Origin: Osmia lignaria lignaria
Taxonomy: Eukaryota; Arthropoda; Insecta; Hymenoptera; Megachilidae
Assembly (NCBI RefSeq): GCF_051020975.1
Contig: NW_027478167.1
Coordinates: 8,122,001-8,186,000 of the forward strand
Length of the DNA: 64,000 nt
Reading direction: 5' to 3'
The notes below the pieces were generated by a model, which was given only the letters and a program-made list of their open reading frames with translations, made no database searches and was not told the DNA's origin. Shown piece after piece: positions 37,670 through 51,181 of this stretch. The stretch's first letter is position 1; each line of letters opens with the position of its first letter. A program made the translations under genes and the position numbers.

Positions 37670-40600
37670 TTGCAGATTTATCTCAAGGGAAGGGGCCTGA
37701 CGGACATATTTCGAGATATTTCTTCTTCTTGTTGTTCTTCTTCTGCACAGCTAAGCTGGAAGTGGCATTTGCGGCTCGCACTAGTGCAGAGTTATCTCAA
37801 AGAAAGGGGCCACGGTGTTTCTGTATCTCTATTACGTTGGTGCGGCTTCGGAACTTTTAAGTATCTTGATATATCTCGAGAACTACGCATCTGATCAAAA
37901 AATATCATAGAACATAAATAGTAGGAAACTTAATTCTCTACAACAAAGGTCTCTCAACATTTTGCGATAGCTCGCTTCGTTTCCGAGATATGTGCAGATA
38001 CATCTCAAGGGAAGGGGCCTGACGGACATATTTCGAGATATTTCTTCTTCTTGTTGTTCTTCTTCTGCACAGCTAAGCTGGAAGTGGCATTTGCAGCTCG
38101 CAATAGTGCAGAGTTATCTCAAAGAAAGGGGCCACGGTGTTTCTGTATCTCTATTATGTTGGTGCGGCTTCGGAACTTTTAAATATCTCGATATATCTCG
38201 AAAACTACGCTTCTGATCAAAAAATATCATAGAACGTAAATTGTAGGAAACATAATTCTCTACAAAAAAGGTCTCTTAACGTTTTGCCATAGCTCGCTTC
38301 GTTTCCGAGAAATTTGCAGATTTATCTCAAGGGAAGGGTCCTGACGGACATATTTCGAGATATTTCTTCTTCTTGTTGTTCTTCTTCTGCACAGCTAAGC
38401 TGGAAGTGGCATTTGCAGCTCGCAATAGTGCAGAGTTATCTCAAAGAAAGGGGCCACGGTGTTTCTGTATCTCTATTATGTTGGTGCGGCTTCGGAACTT
38501 TTAAATATCTTGATATATCTCGAGAACTACGCGTCTGATCAAAAAATATCATAGAACATAAAAAGTAGGAAACATAATGCTCTACAAATGAGGTCTCTTA
38601 ACATTTTGCCATAGCTCGCTTCGTTTCCGAGATATTTGCAGATTTATCTCAAGGGAAGGGGCCTGACGGACATATTTCGAGATATTTCTTCTTCTTGTTG
38701 TTCTTCTTCTGCACAGCTAAGCTGGAAGTGGCATTTGCAGCTCGCAATAGTGCAGAGTTATCTCAAAGAAAGGGGCCACGGTGTTTCTGTATCTCTATTA
38801 TGTTGGTGCGGCTTCGGAACTTTTCAATATCTCGAAATATCTCGAAAACTACGCTTCTGATCAAAAAATATCATAGAACATAAATTGTAGGAAACATAAT
38901 TCTCTACAAAAAACGTCTCTTAACATTTTGCCATAGCTCGCTTCGTTTCCGAGATATTTGCAGATTCAGCTCAAAGGAACTGGCCTGACGGACATATTTC
39001 GAGATATTTCTTCTTCTTGTTGTTCTTCCTCTGCACAGCTAAGCTGGAAGTGGCATTTGCAGCTCGCAATAGTGCAGAGTTATCTCAAAGAAAGAGGCCA
39101 CGGTGTTTCTGTATCTCTATTATGTTGGTGCGGCTTCGGAACTTTTAAATATCTTGATATATCTCGAGAACTACGCATCTGATCAAAAAATATCATAGAA
39201 CATAAAAAGTAGGAAACTTAATTCTCTACAAAAAAGGTCTCTCAACATTTTGCCATAGCTCGCTTCGTTTCCGAGATATTTGCAGATTTATCTCAAGGGA
39301 AGGTGCCTGACGGACATATTTCGAGATATTTCTTCTTCTTGTTGTTCTTCTTCTGCACAGCTAAGCTGGAAGTGGCATTTGCAGGTCGCAATAGTGCAGA
39401 GTTATCTCAAGGAAAGGGGCCACGGTGTTTCTGTATCTCTATTATGTTGGTGCGGCTTCGGAACTTTTAAATATCTCGATATATCTCGAAAACTACGCTT
39501 CTGATCAAAAAATATCAGAGAACGTAAATTGTAGGAAACATAATTCTCTACAAAAAAGGTCCCTTAACATTTTCCCATAGCTCGCTTCGTTTCCGAGATA
39601 TTTGCAGATTTATCTCAAGGGAAGGGGCCTGACGGACATATTTCGAGATATTTCTTCTTCTTGTTGTTCTTCTTCTGCACAGCTAAACTGGAAGTGGCAT
39701 TTCCAGCTCGCAATAGTGCAGAGTTATCTCAAAGAAAGGGGCCACGGTGTTTCTGTATCTCTATTATGTTGGTGCGGCTTCGGAACTTTTAAATATCTCG
39801 ATATATCTCGAAAACTACGCTTCTGATCAAAAAATATCATAGAACATAAATTGTAGGAAACATAATTCTCTACAAAAAATGTCTCTTAACATTTTGCCAT
39901 AGCTCGCTTCGTTTCCGAGATATTTGCAGATTCAGCTCAAAGGAACTGGCCTGACGGACATATTTCGAGATATTTCTTCTTCTTGTTGTTCTTCCTCTGC
40001 ACAGCTAAGCTGGAAGTGGCATTTACAGCTCGCAATAGTGCAGAGTTATCTCAAAGAAAGAGGCCACGGTGTTTCTGTACCTCTATTATGTTGGTGCAGC
40101 TTCGGAACTTTTAAATATCTTGATATATCTCGAGAACTACGCATCTGATCAAAAAATATCATAGAAGATAAAAAGTAGGAAACTTAATTCTCTACAAAAA
40201 AGGTCTCTTAACATTTTGCCATAGCTCGCTTCGTTTCCGAGATATTTGCAGATTTATCTCAAGGGAAGGGGCCTTACGGACATATTTCGAGATATTTCTT
40301 CTTCTTGTTGTTCTTCGTCTACACAGCTAAGCTGGAAGTGGCATTTGCAGCTCGCAATAGTGCAGAGTTATCTCAAAGAAAGGGGCCACGGTGTTTCTGT
40401 ATCTCTATTATGTTGGTGCGGCTTCGGAACTTTTAAATATCTCGATATATCTCGAAAACTACGCTTCTGATCAAAAAATATCATAGAACACAAATTGTAG
40501 GAAACATAATTCTCTACAAAAAGGTCTCTTAACGTTTTGCCATAGCTCGCTTTGTTTCCGAGATATTTGCAGATTTATCTCAAGTGAAGGGTCCTGACGG

Positions 40601-40888
40601 ACATATTTCGAGATATTTCTTCTTCTTGTTGTTCTTCTTCTGCACAGCTAAACTGGAAGTGGCATTTCCAGCTCGCAATAGTGCAGAGTTATCCCAAAGA
40701 AAGGGGCCACGGTGTTTCTGTATCTCTATTATGTTGGTGCGGCTTCGGAACTTTTAAGTATCTCGATATATCTCGAGAACTACGCATCTGATCAAAAAAT
40801 ATCATAGAACATAAAAAGTAGGAAACTTAATTCTCTACAAAAGAGGTCTCTTAACATTTTGCCATAGCTCGCTTCGTTTCCGAGATAT
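37670..40888 (+). repeat. M118-M127: mixed units with one 321-bp monomer
   Basis: M118 resembles M112 in front but has TTACGTTGG and a GTATCTTGAT tail. M119 has ATGTGCAGATACATC. M120 is preceded by CGAGAAATTTG. M121 has CTTTTCAATATCTCGAAAT. Q-head M122 and M125 have GTTCTTCCTCTG. M123 has AAGGTGCCTG, GCAGGTCGC and ATCAGAGAACG. The A-run at 40518-40522 is one base short, making M126 321 bp. M127 reads CTCAAGTGAAGGG, an early stop in its frame. Confidence 0.72.
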
Positions 40889-43800
40889 TTGCAGATATAT
40901 CTCAAGGGAAGGGGCCTGACGGACATATTTCGAGATATTTCTTCTTCTTGTTGTTCTTCTTCTGCACAGCTAAGCTGGAAGTGGCATTTACAGCTCGCAA
41001 TAGTGCAGAGTTATCTCAAAGAAAGGGGCCACGATGTTTCTGTATCTCTATTATGTTGGTGCGGCTTCGGAACTTTTAAACATCTTGATATATCTCGAGA
41101 ACTACGCATCTGATCAAAAAATATCATAGAACATAAAAAGTAGGAAACTTAATTCTCTACAAAAAAGGTCTCTTAACATTTTGCCATAGCTCGCTTCGTT
41201 TCCGAGATATTTGCAGATTTATCTCAAGGGAAGGGGCCTAACGGACATATTTCGAGATATTTCTTCTTCTTGTTGTTCTTCTTCTGCACAGCTAAACTGG
41301 AAGTGGCATTTCCAGCTCGCAATAGTGCAGAGTTATCTCAAAGAAAGGGGCCACGGTGTTTCTGTATCTCTATTATGTTGGTGCGGCTTCGGAACTTTTA
41401 AATATCTCGATATATCTCGAAAACTACGCTTCTGATCAAAAAATATCATAGAACATAAATTGTAGGAAACATAATTCTCTACAAAAAACGTCTCTTAACA
41501 TTTTGCCATAGCTCGCTTCGTTTCCGAGATATTTGCAGATTCAGCTCAAAGGAACGGGCCTGACGGACATATTTCGAGATATTTCTTCTTCTTGTTGTTC
41601 TTCTTCTGCACAGCTAAGCTGGAAGTGGCATTTGCAGCTCGCAATAGTGCAGAGTTATCTCAAAGAAAGGGGCCACGGTGTTTCTGTATCTCCATTATGT
41701 TGGTGCGGCTTCGGAACTTTTAAATATCTTGATATACCTCGAGAACTACGCATCTGATCAAAAAATATCATACAACATAAAAAGTAGGAAACTTAATTCT
41801 CTACAAAAAAGGTCTCTTAGCATTTTGCCATAGCTCGCTTCGTTTCCGAGATATTTGCAGATTTATCTCAAGGGAAGGGGCCTGACGGACATATTTCGAG
41901 ATACTTCTTCTTCTTGTTGTTCTTCTTCTGCACAGCTAAGCTGGAAGTGGCATTTGCGGCTCGCACTAGTGCAGAGTTATCTCAAAGAAAGGGGCCACGG
42001 TGTTTCTGTATCTCTATTATGTTGGTGCGGCTTCTTAACTTTTAAATATCTTGATATATCTCGAGAACTACGCATCTGATCAAAAAATATCATAGAACAT
42101 AAAAAGTAGGAAACTTAATTCTCTACAAAAAAGGTCTCTTCACATTTTGCCATAGCTCGCTTCGTTTCCGAGATATTTGCAGATATATCTCAAGGGAAGG
42201 GGCCTGACGGACATATTTCGAGATATTTCTTCTTCTTGTTGTTCTTCTTCTGCACAGCTAAGCTGGAAGTGGCATCTACAGCTCGCAATAGTGCAGAGTT
42301 ATCTCAAAGAAAGGGGCCACGGTGTTTCTGTATCTCTATTATGTTGGTGCGGCTTCGGAACTTTTAAATATCTTGATATATCTCGAGAACTACGCATCTG
42401 ATCAAAAAATATCATAGAACATAAAAAGTAGGAAACTTAATTCTCTACAAAAAAGGTCTCTCAACATTTTGCCATAGCTCTCGTCGTTTTCGAGATATTT
42501 GCAGATTTATCTCAAGGGAAGGGGCCTGACGGACATATTTCGAGATATTTCTTCTTCTTGTTTGTTCTTCTTCTGCACAGCTAAGCTGGAAGTGGCATTT
42601 GCAGCTCGCAATAGTGCAGAGTTATCTCAAAGAAAGGGGCCACGGTGTTTCTGTATCTCTATTACGTTGGTGCGGCTTCGGAACTTTTAAATATCTCGAT
42701 ATATCTCGAAAACTACGCTTCTGATCAAAAAATATCATAGAACATAAATTGTAGGAACCATAGTTCTCTACAAAAAAGGTCTCTTAACATTCTGCCATAG
42801 CTCGCTTCGTTTCCGAGATATTTGCAGATATATCTCAAGGGAAGGGGCCTGACGGACATATTTCGAGATATTTCTTCTTCTTGTTGTTCTTCTTCTGCAC
42901 AGCTAAGCTGGAAGTGGCATTTACAGCTCGCAATAGTGCAGAGTTATCTCAAAGAAAGGGGCCACGATGTTTCTGTATCTCTATTATGTTGGTGCGGCTT
43001 CGGAACTTTTAAACATCTTGATATATCTCGAGAACTACGCATCTGATCAAAAAATATCATAGAACATAAAAAGTAGGAAACTTAATTCTCTACAAAAAAG
43101 GTCTCTTAACATTTTGCCATAGCTCGCTTCGTTTCCGAGATATTTGCAGATTTATCTCAAGGGAAGGGGCCTAACGGACATATTTCGAGATATTTCTTCT
43201 TCTTGTTGTTCTTCTTCTGCACAGCTAAACTGGAAGTGGCATTTCCAGCTCACAATAGTGCAGAGTTATCTCAAAGAGAGGGGCTACGGTGTTTCTGTAT
43301 CTCTATTATGTTGGTGCGGCTTCGGAACTTTTAAATATCTTGATATATCTCGAGAACTACGCATCTGATCAAAAAATATGATAGAAGATAAAAAGTAGGA
43401 AACTTAATTCTCTACAAAAAAGGTCTCTTAATATTTTGCCATAGCTCGCTTCGTTTCCGAGATATTTGCAGATTTATCTCAAGGGAAGGGGCCTAACGGA
43501 CATATTTCGAAATATTTCTTCTTCTGGTTGTTCTTCTTCTGCACAGCTAAACTGGAAGTGGCATTTCCAGCTCGCAATAGTGCAGAGTTATCTCAAAGAA
43601 AGGGGCCACGGTGTTTCTGTATCTCTATTATGTTGGTGCGGCTTCGGAACTTTTAAATATCTCGATATATCTCGAAAACTACGCTTCTGATCAAAAAATA
43701 TCATAGAACATAAATTCTAGGAAACATAATTCTCTACAAAAAACGTCTCTTAACATTTTGCCATAGCTCGCTTCGTTTCCGAGATATTTGCAGATTCAGC

Positions 43801-45397
43801 TCAAAGGAACTGGCCTGACGGACATATTTCGAGATATTTCTTCTTCTTGTTGTTCTTCCTCTGCACAGCTAAGCTGGAAGTGGCATTTACAGCTCGCAAT
43901 AGTGCAGAGTTATCTCAAAGAAAGGGGCCACGGTGTTTCTGTATCTCTATTATGTTGGTGCAGCTTCGGAACTTTTAAATATCTTGATATATCTCGAGAA
44001 CTACGCATCTGATCAAAAAATATCATAGAACATAAAAAGTAGGAAACCTAATTTTCTACAAAAAAGGTCTCTTAACATTTTGCCGTAGCTCGCTTCGTTT
44101 CCGAGATATTTGCAGATTTATCTCAAGGGAAGGGGCCTGACGGACATATTTCGAAATGTTTCTTCTTCTTGTTGTTCTTCTTCTGCACAGCTAAGCTGGA
44201 AGTGGCATTTGCAGGTCGCAATAGTGCAGAGTTATCTCAAGGAAAGGGGCCACGGTGTTTCTGTATCTCTATTATGTTGGTGCGGCTTCGGAACGTTTAA
44301 ATATCTCGATATATCTCGAAAACTACGCTTCTGATCAAAAAATATCAGAGAACGTAAATTGTAGGAAACTTAATTCTCTACAAATAAGGTCTCTTAACAT
44401 TTTGCCATAGCTCGCTTCGTTTCCGAGATATTTGCAGATTTATCTCAAGGGAAGCTGCCTGACGGACATATTTCGAGATATTTCTTCTTCTTGTTGTTCT
44501 TCTTCTGCACAGCTAAGCTGGAAGTGGCATTTGCAGCTCGCAATAGTGCAGAGTTATCGCAAAGAAAGGCGCCACGGTGTTTCTGTATCTCTATTATGTT
44601 GGTGCGGCTTCGGAACTTTTAAATATCTTGATATATCTCGAGAACTACGCATCTGATCAAAAAATATCATAGAAAATAAAAAGTAGGAAACTTAATTCTC
44701 TACAAAAAAGGTCTCTTAACATTTTGCCATAGCTCGCTTCGTTTCCGAGATATTTGCAAATTTATCTCAAGGGAAGGGGCCTAACGGACATATTTCGTGA
44801 TATTTCTTCTTCTTGTTGTTCTTCTTCTGCACAGCTAAGCTGGAAGTGGCATTTGCAGCTCGCAATAGTGCAGAGTTATCTCAAAGAAAGGGGCCACGGT
44901 GTTTCTGTATCTCTATTAAGTTGGTGCGGCTTCTTAACTTTTAAATATCTTGATATATCTCGAGAACTACGCATCTGATCAAAAAATATGATAGAACATA
45001 AAAAGTAGGAAACTTAATTCTCTACAAAAAAGGTCTCTTAACATTTTGCCATAGCTCGCTTCGTTTCCGAGATATTTGCAGATTTATCTCAAGGGAAGGG
45101 GCCTGACGGACATATTTCGAGATATTTCTTCTTCTTGTTGTTCTTCTTCTGCACAGCTAAGCTGGAAGTGGCATTTGCAGGTCGCAATAATGCAGAGTTA
45201 TCTCAAAGAAAGGGGCCACGGTGTTTCTGTATCTCTATTATGTTGGTGCGGCTTCGGAACTTTTAAATATCTTGATATATCTCGAAAACTACGCATCTGA
45301 TCAAAAAATATCATAGAACATAAATAGTAGGAAACTTAATTTCCTACAAAAAAGTTCTCTCAACATTTTGCCATAGCTCGCATCGTTTCCGCGATAT
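40889..45397 (+). repeat. M128-M141: mixed units with a six-monomer duplication
   Basis: M128 and M134 share CCACGATG and TTTAAACATCTTG, 1,933 bp apart (six units plus the extra base in M133). M129 and M135 share CCTAACGGAC with an F middle. M123 and M138 share GCAGGTCGCAATAG, CAAGGAAAGG and ATCAGAGAACG exactly 15 units apart. M131 and M140 share GGCTTCTTAACTTT. M139 has GGGAAGCTGCCTG and ATCGCAAAG. M141 has GCAGGTCGCAATAATG and a tail with AAATAGTAGG and AATTTCCTAC that leads into M142. Confidence 0.75.
42499..42821 (+). repeat. M133: 323-bp monomer with an extra T in the TTC tract
   Basis: The tract reads TTCTTCTTGTTTGTTC at 42552-42567, with one extra T. The preceding junction reads AGCTCTCGTCGTTTTCGAG. 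The unit otherwise has an L middle and a K tail with GGAACCATAG. Confidence 0.85.
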
Positions 45398-46041
45398 TTG
45401 CAGGTTTAGTTCAAAGGGAGGGGCCTGACGGACATATTTCGAGATATTTCTTCTTCTTGTTGTTCCTCTTCAGCACAGCTAAGCTGGAAGTGGCATTTCC
45501 AGCCCGCAATAGGGCAGAGTTATCTCAAAGAAAGGATCCACGGTGTTTCTGTATCTTTATTATGCTGGTGCGGCTTCGGAACTTTTAAACATCTCGATAT
45601 ATCTCGAAAACTACGCATCTGACCAAAAAATATCATAGAACATAAATAGTAGGAAACTTAATTTCCTACAAAAACGGTCTCTCAACATCTTGCCGTAGCT
45701 CGCTTCGTTTCCGAGATATTTGCAGACTTAGTTCAAAGGGAGGGGCCTGACGGACATATTTCGAGATATTTCTTCTTCTTGTTGTTCCTCTTCAGCACAG
45801 CTAAGCTGGAAGTGGCATTTCCAGCCCGGAATAGGGCAGAGTTATCTCAAAGAAAGGATCCACGGTGTTTCTGTATCTTTATTATGCTGGTGCGGCTTCG
45901 GAACTTTTAAATATCTCGATATATCTCGAAAACTACGCATCTGACCAAAAAATATCATAGAACATAAATAGTAGGAAACTTAATTTCCTACAAAAACGGT
46001 CTCTCAACATCTTGCCGTAGCTCGCTTCGTTTCCGAGATAT
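45398..46041 (+). repeat. M142-M143: distinct subfamily with BamHI site, tandem pair
   Basis: The two units are nearly identical and differ from the rest at many sites: TTAGTTCAAAGGGAGG head, GTTCCTCTTCAGCACAG, TTTCCAGCCCG, AATAGGGCAG, AAAGGATCCACGG (BamHI), GTATCTTTATTATGCTGG, CTGACCAAAA and AATTTCCTAC. Their heads contain TAG, so the 74-codon frame is closed. Differences between them include GCGATATTTG and CAGGTTTAG in M142 against CAGACTTAG in M143. They look like an older lineage that escaped homogenisation, later duplicated once. Confidence 0.88.
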
Positions 46042-47640
46042 TTGCAGATTTATCTCAAGGGAAGGGGCCTGACGGACATATTTCGAAATATTTCTTCTTC
46101 TTGTTGTTCTTCTTCTGCACAGCTAAGCTGGACGTGGCATTTGCAGCTCGCAATAGTGCAGAGTTATTTCAAAGAAAGAGGCGACGGTGTTTGTGTATCT
46201 TCATTATGTTGGTGCGGCTTCGGAACTTTTAAATATCTCGATATATCTCGAAAACCACGCATCTGATCAAAAAATATCATAGAACGTAAATTGTAGGAAA
46301 CATAATTCTCTACAAAAAAGGTATCTGAACATTTTGCTATAGCTCGCTTCGTTTCCGAGATATTTGCAGATTTATCTCAAGGCAAGGGGCCTGACGGACA
46401 TATTTCGAGATATTTCTTCTTCTTGTTATTCTTCTTCGGCACAGCTAAGCTGGAAGTGGCATTTGCAGCTCGCAATAGTGCAGAGTTATCTCACAGAAAG
46501 GGGCCACGGTGTTTCTGTATCTCTATTATGTTGGTGCGGCTTCGGAACTTTTAAATATCTCGGAAACTACGCTTCTGATCAAAAAATATCATAGAACGTA
46601 TATTGTAGGAAACATAATTCTCTACAAAAAAGGTCTCTTAACGTTTTGCCATAGCTCGCTTCGTTTCCGAGATATTTGCAGATATATCTCAAGGGAAGGG
46701 GCCTGACGGACATATTTTGAGATATTTCTTCTTCTTGTTGTTCTTCTTCTGCACAGCTAAGCTGCAAGTGGCATTTGCAGCTCGCAATAGTGCAGAGTTA
46801 TCTCAAAGAAAGGGGCCACGGTGTTTCTGTATCTCTATTATGTTGGTGCGTCTTCGGAACTTTTAAATATCTTGATATATCTAGAGAACTACGCATCTGA
46901 TCAAAAAATATCATAGAACATAAAAAGTAGGAAACTTAATTCTCTACAAAAAAGGTCTCTTAACATTTTGCCATAGCTCGCTTCGTTTCCGAGATATTTG
47001 CAGATTTATCTCAAGGGAAGGGGCCTGACGGACATATTTCGAGATATTTCTTCTTCTTGTTGTTCTTCTTCTGCACAGCTAAGCTGGAAGTGGCATTTGC
47101 AGCGCGCAATAGTGCAGAGTTATTTCAAAGAAAGAGGCGACGGTGTTTGTGTATCTTTATTATGTTGGTGCGGCTTCGGAACTTTTAAATATCTCGATAT
47201 ATCTCGAAAACCACGCATCTGATCAAAAAATATCATACAACGTAAATTGTAGGAAACATAATTCTCTACAAAAAAGGTATCTTAACATTTTGCTATAGCT
47301 CGCTTCGTTTCCGAGATATTTGCAGATTTATCTCAAGGCAAGGGGCCTGACGGACATATTTCGAGATATTTCTTCTTCTTGTTATTCTTCTTCGGCTCAG
47401 CTAAGCTGGAAGTGGCATTTGCAGCTCGCAATAGTGCAGAGTTATCTCACAGAAAGGGGCCACGGTGTTTCTGTATCTCTATTATGTTGGTGCGGCTTCG
47501 GAACTTTTAAATATCTCGATATATCTCGAAAACTACGCATCTGACCAAAAAATATCATAGAACATAAAAAGTAGGAAACTTAATTCTCTACAAAATGGTC
47601 TCTTAACGTTTTGCCATAGCTCGCTTCGTTTCCGAGATAT
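46042..47640 (+). repeat. M144-M148: trimer duplication with a 10-bp deletion
   Basis: M144 and M147 share TTATTTCAAAGAAAGAGGCG, GTGTTTGTGTATCTT and AAAACCACGC, 956 bp apart (three units minus ten bases). M145 and M148 share CTCAAGGCAAGG, CTTGTTATTC and TCTCACAGAAAGG. M145 has lost ten bases at 46555-46563, leaving one TATCTCG instead of two. M146 has ATTTTGAGATAT, which closes its frame, and CTGCAAGTGG. M148 has CAAAATGG, one base short. M144 and M147 belong to the GTGTTTGTG subfamily seen again at 61-63 kb. Confidence 0.85.
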
Positions 47641-49894
47641 TGGCAGATTTATCTCAAGGGAAGGGGCCTGACGGACATATTTCGAGATATTTCTTCTTCT
47701 TGTTGTTCTTCTTCTGCACAGCTAAGCTGGAAGTGGCATTTGCGGCTCGCACTAGTGCATAGTTATCTCAAAGAAAGGGGACACGGTGTTTCTGTATCTC
47801 TATTATGTTGGTGCGGCTTCGGAACTTTTAAATATCTTGATATATCTCGAGAACTACGCATCTGATCAAAAAATATCATACAAGATAAAAAGTAGGAAAC
47901 TTAGTTCTCTACAAAAAAGGTCTCTTAACATTTTGCCATAGCTCGTTTCGTTTCCGAGATATTTGCGGATTTATCTCAAGGGAAGGGGCCTGACGGACAT
48001 ATTTCGAGATATTTCTTCTTCTTGTTGTTCTTCTTCTGCACAGCTACGCTCGAAATGGCATTTGCAGCTCGCAATAGTGCAGAGTTATCTCAAAGAAAGA
48101 GGCCACGGTGTTTCTGTACCTCTATTATGTTGGTGCAGCTTCGGAACTTTTAAATATCTTGATATATCTCGAGAACTGCGCATCTGATCAAAAAATATGA
48201 TAGAACATAAAAAGTAGGAAACTTAATTCTCTACAAAAAAGGTCTCTTAACATTTTGCCATAGCTCGCTTGGTTTCCGAGATATTTGCAGATTTATCTCA
48301 AGGGAAGTGGCCTGACGGACATATTTCGAGATATTTCTTCTTCTTGTTGTTCTTCTCCTGCACAGCTAAGCTGGAAGTGGCATTTGCAGCTCGCAATAGT
48401 GCAGAGTTATCTCAAAGAAAGAGGCCACGGTGTTTCTGTACCTCTATTATGTTGGTGCAGCTTCGGAACTTTTAAATATCTTGATATATCTCGAGAGCTA
48501 CGCATCTGATCAAAAAATATCATAGAAGATAAAAAGTAGGAAACTTAATTCTCTACAAAAAAGGTTTCTTACCATTCTGCCATAGCTCGCTTCGTTTCCG
48601 AGATATTTGCAGATTCATCTCAAGGGAAGGGGCCTAACGGACATATTTCGAGATATTTCTTCTTCTTGTTGTTCTTCTTCTTCACAGCTAAGCTGGAAGT
48701 GGCATTTGCAGCTCGCAATAGTGCAGAGTTATCTCAAAGAAAGGGGCCACGGTGTTTCTGTATCTCTATTATGTTGGTGCAGCTTCGGAACTTTTAAATA
48801 TCTCGATATATCTCGAAAACTACGCTTCTGATCAAAAAATATCATAGAACATAAATTGTAGGAAACATAATTCTCTACAAAAAAGGTTTCTTAACGTTTT
48901 GCCATAGCTCGCTTCGTTTCCGAGATATTTGCAGATATATCTCAAGGGAAGGGTCCTGACGGACATATTTCGAGATATTTCTTCTTCTTGTTGTTCTTCT
49001 TCTGCACAGCTAAGCTGGAAGTGGCATTTGCTGCTCGCAATAGTTTAGAGTTATCTCAAAGGAAGAGGCCACGGTGTTTCTGTACCTCTATTATGTTGGT
49101 GCGGCTTCGGAACTTTTCAATATCTTGATATATCTCGAGAACCACGCATCTGATCAAAAAATATCATAGAACATAAAAAGTAGGAAACTTAATTCTCTAC
49201 AAAAAAGGTCTCTTAACATTTTGCCATAGCTCGCTTCGTTTCCGAGATATTGGCAGATTTATCTCAAGGGAAGGGGCCTGACGGACATATTTCGAGATAT
49301 TTCTTCTTCTTGTTGTTCTTCTTCTGCACAGCTAAGCTGGAAGTGGCATTTGCGGCTCGCACTAGTGCATAGTTATCTCAAAGAAAGGGGACACGGTGTT
49401 TCTGTATCTCTATTATGTTGGTGCGGCTTCGGAACTTTTAAATATCTTGATATATCTCGAAAACTACGCTTCTGATCAAAAAATATCATAGAACGTAAAT
49501 TGTAGGAAACATAATTCTCTACAAGCAAGGTTTCTTAACGTTTTGCCATAGCTCGCTTCGTTTCCGAGATATTTGCAGATTTATCTCAAGGGAAGGGTCC
49601 TGACGGACATATTTCGAGATATTTCTTCTTCTTGTTGTTCTTCTTCTGCACAGCTAAGCTCGAAATGGCATTTGCAGCTCGCAATAGTGCAGAGTTATCT
49701 CAAAGAAAGAGGCCACGGTGTTTCTGTACCTCTATTATGTTGGTGCGGCTTCGGAACTTTTAAATATCTTGATATATCTCGAGAACTACGCATCTGATCA
49801 AAAAATATCATACAACATAAAAAGTAGGAAACTTAATTCTCTACAAAAAAGGTCTCTGAACATTTTGCCATAGCTCGCTTCGTTTCCGAGATAT
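47641..49894 (+). repeat. M149-M155: five-monomer (1,610 bp) duplication
   Basis: M149 and M154 share ATTGGCAGATTT, GTGCATAGTTATC and GGGGACACGG exactly 1,610 bp apart. The following units M150 and M155 share GCTCGAAATGGCATT and AAAGAGGCC with GTACCTC. M151 and M152 have GTGCAGCTTCGG. M153 has GCTGCTCGCAATAGTTTAG, which closes its frame. GGTTTCTTAACG precedes M153 and M155. Confidence 0.82.
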
Positions 49895-51181
49895 ATGAAG
49901 ATTTATCTCAAGGGAAGGGGCCTGACGGACATATTTCGAGATATTTCTTCTTCTTGTTGGTCTTCTTCTGCACAGCTAAGCTGGAAGTGGCATTTGCAGC
50001 TCGCAATAGTGCAGAGTTATCTCAAAGAAAGGGGCCACGGTGTTTCTGTGTCCCTATTATGTTGGTGCGGCTTCGGAGCTTTTAAATATCTCGATATATC
50101 TCGAAAACTACGCCTCCGATCAAAAAATATCATAGAACGTAACTTGTAGGAAACATAATTCTCTACAAAAAAGGTCTCTTAACATTTTGCCATCGCTCGC
50201 TTCGTTTCCGAGATATTTGCAGATATATCTCAAGGGAAGGGGCCTGACGGACATATTTCGAGATATTTCTTCTTCTTGTTGTTCTTCTTCTGCACAGCTA
50301 AGCTGGAAGTGGCATTTGCGGCTCGCACTAGTGCAGAGTTATCTCAAAGAAAGGGGCCACGGTGTTTCTGTATCTCTATTATGTTGGTGCGGCTTCGGAA
50401 CTTTTAAATATCTCGATATATCTCGAAAACTACGCTTCTGATCAAAAAATATCATAGAACATAAATTGTAGGAAACATAATTCTGTACAAAAAAGGTCTC
50501 TTAACATTTTGCCATAGCTCGCTTCGTTTCCGAGATATTTGCAGATATATCTCAAGGGAAGGGCCTGACGGACATATTTCGAGATATTTCTTCTTCTTGT
50601 TGTTCTTCTTCTGCACAGCTAAGCTGGAAGTGGCATTTGCAGCTCGCAGTAGTGCAGGGTTATCTCAAAGAAAGGGGCCACGGTGTTTCTGTATCTCTAT
50701 TATGTTGGTGCGGCTTCGGAACTTTTAAATATCTCGATATATCTCGAAAACTACGCTTCTGATCAAAAAATACCATCGAACATAAATTGTAGGAAACATG
50801 ATTCTCTACAAAAAACGTCTCTTAACATTTTGCCATAGCTCGCTTCGTTTCCGAGATATTTGCAGATGTATCTCAAGGGAAGGGGCCTGACGGACATATT
50901 TCGAGATATTTCTTCTTCTTGTTGTTCTTCTTCTGCACAGCTAAGCTGGAAGTGGCATTTGCAGCTCGCAATAGTGCAGAGTTATCTCAAAGAAAGGGGC
51001 CACGGTGGTTCTGTATCTCTATTATGTTGGTGCGGCTTCGGAACTTTTAAATATCTTGATATATCTCGAGAACTACGCATCTGATCAAAAAATATCATAC
51101 AACATAAAAAGTAGGAAACTTAATTCTCTACAAAAAAGGTCTCTTAACATTTTGCCATAGCTCGCTTCTGTTCCGAGATAT
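49895..51181 (+). repeat. M156-M159: segment copied twice downstream
   Basis: M156 starts with ATATATGAAG (the only ATG at this site in an otherwise open unit), has CTTGTTGGTC, and a tail with GTGTCCC, CGGAGCTTTT, CGCCTCCGATC and AACTTGTAGG. M157 is preceded by GCCATCGCTC. M158 is 321 bp (GGGAAGGGCCTG at 50555-50566) with GCAGTAGTGCAGGG and ATACCATCGAAC. M159 has GCAGATGTATC and CGGTGGTTCTG. Parts of this segment recur at +4,186 bp (M171-M174) and +6,117 bp (M175-M177). Confidence 0.85.

Noticed and set aside
46509..46706. Short ATG-started frame over the 10-bp deletion in M145
   Set aside because: It is created by the deletion shifting frame and is not repeated in other units.
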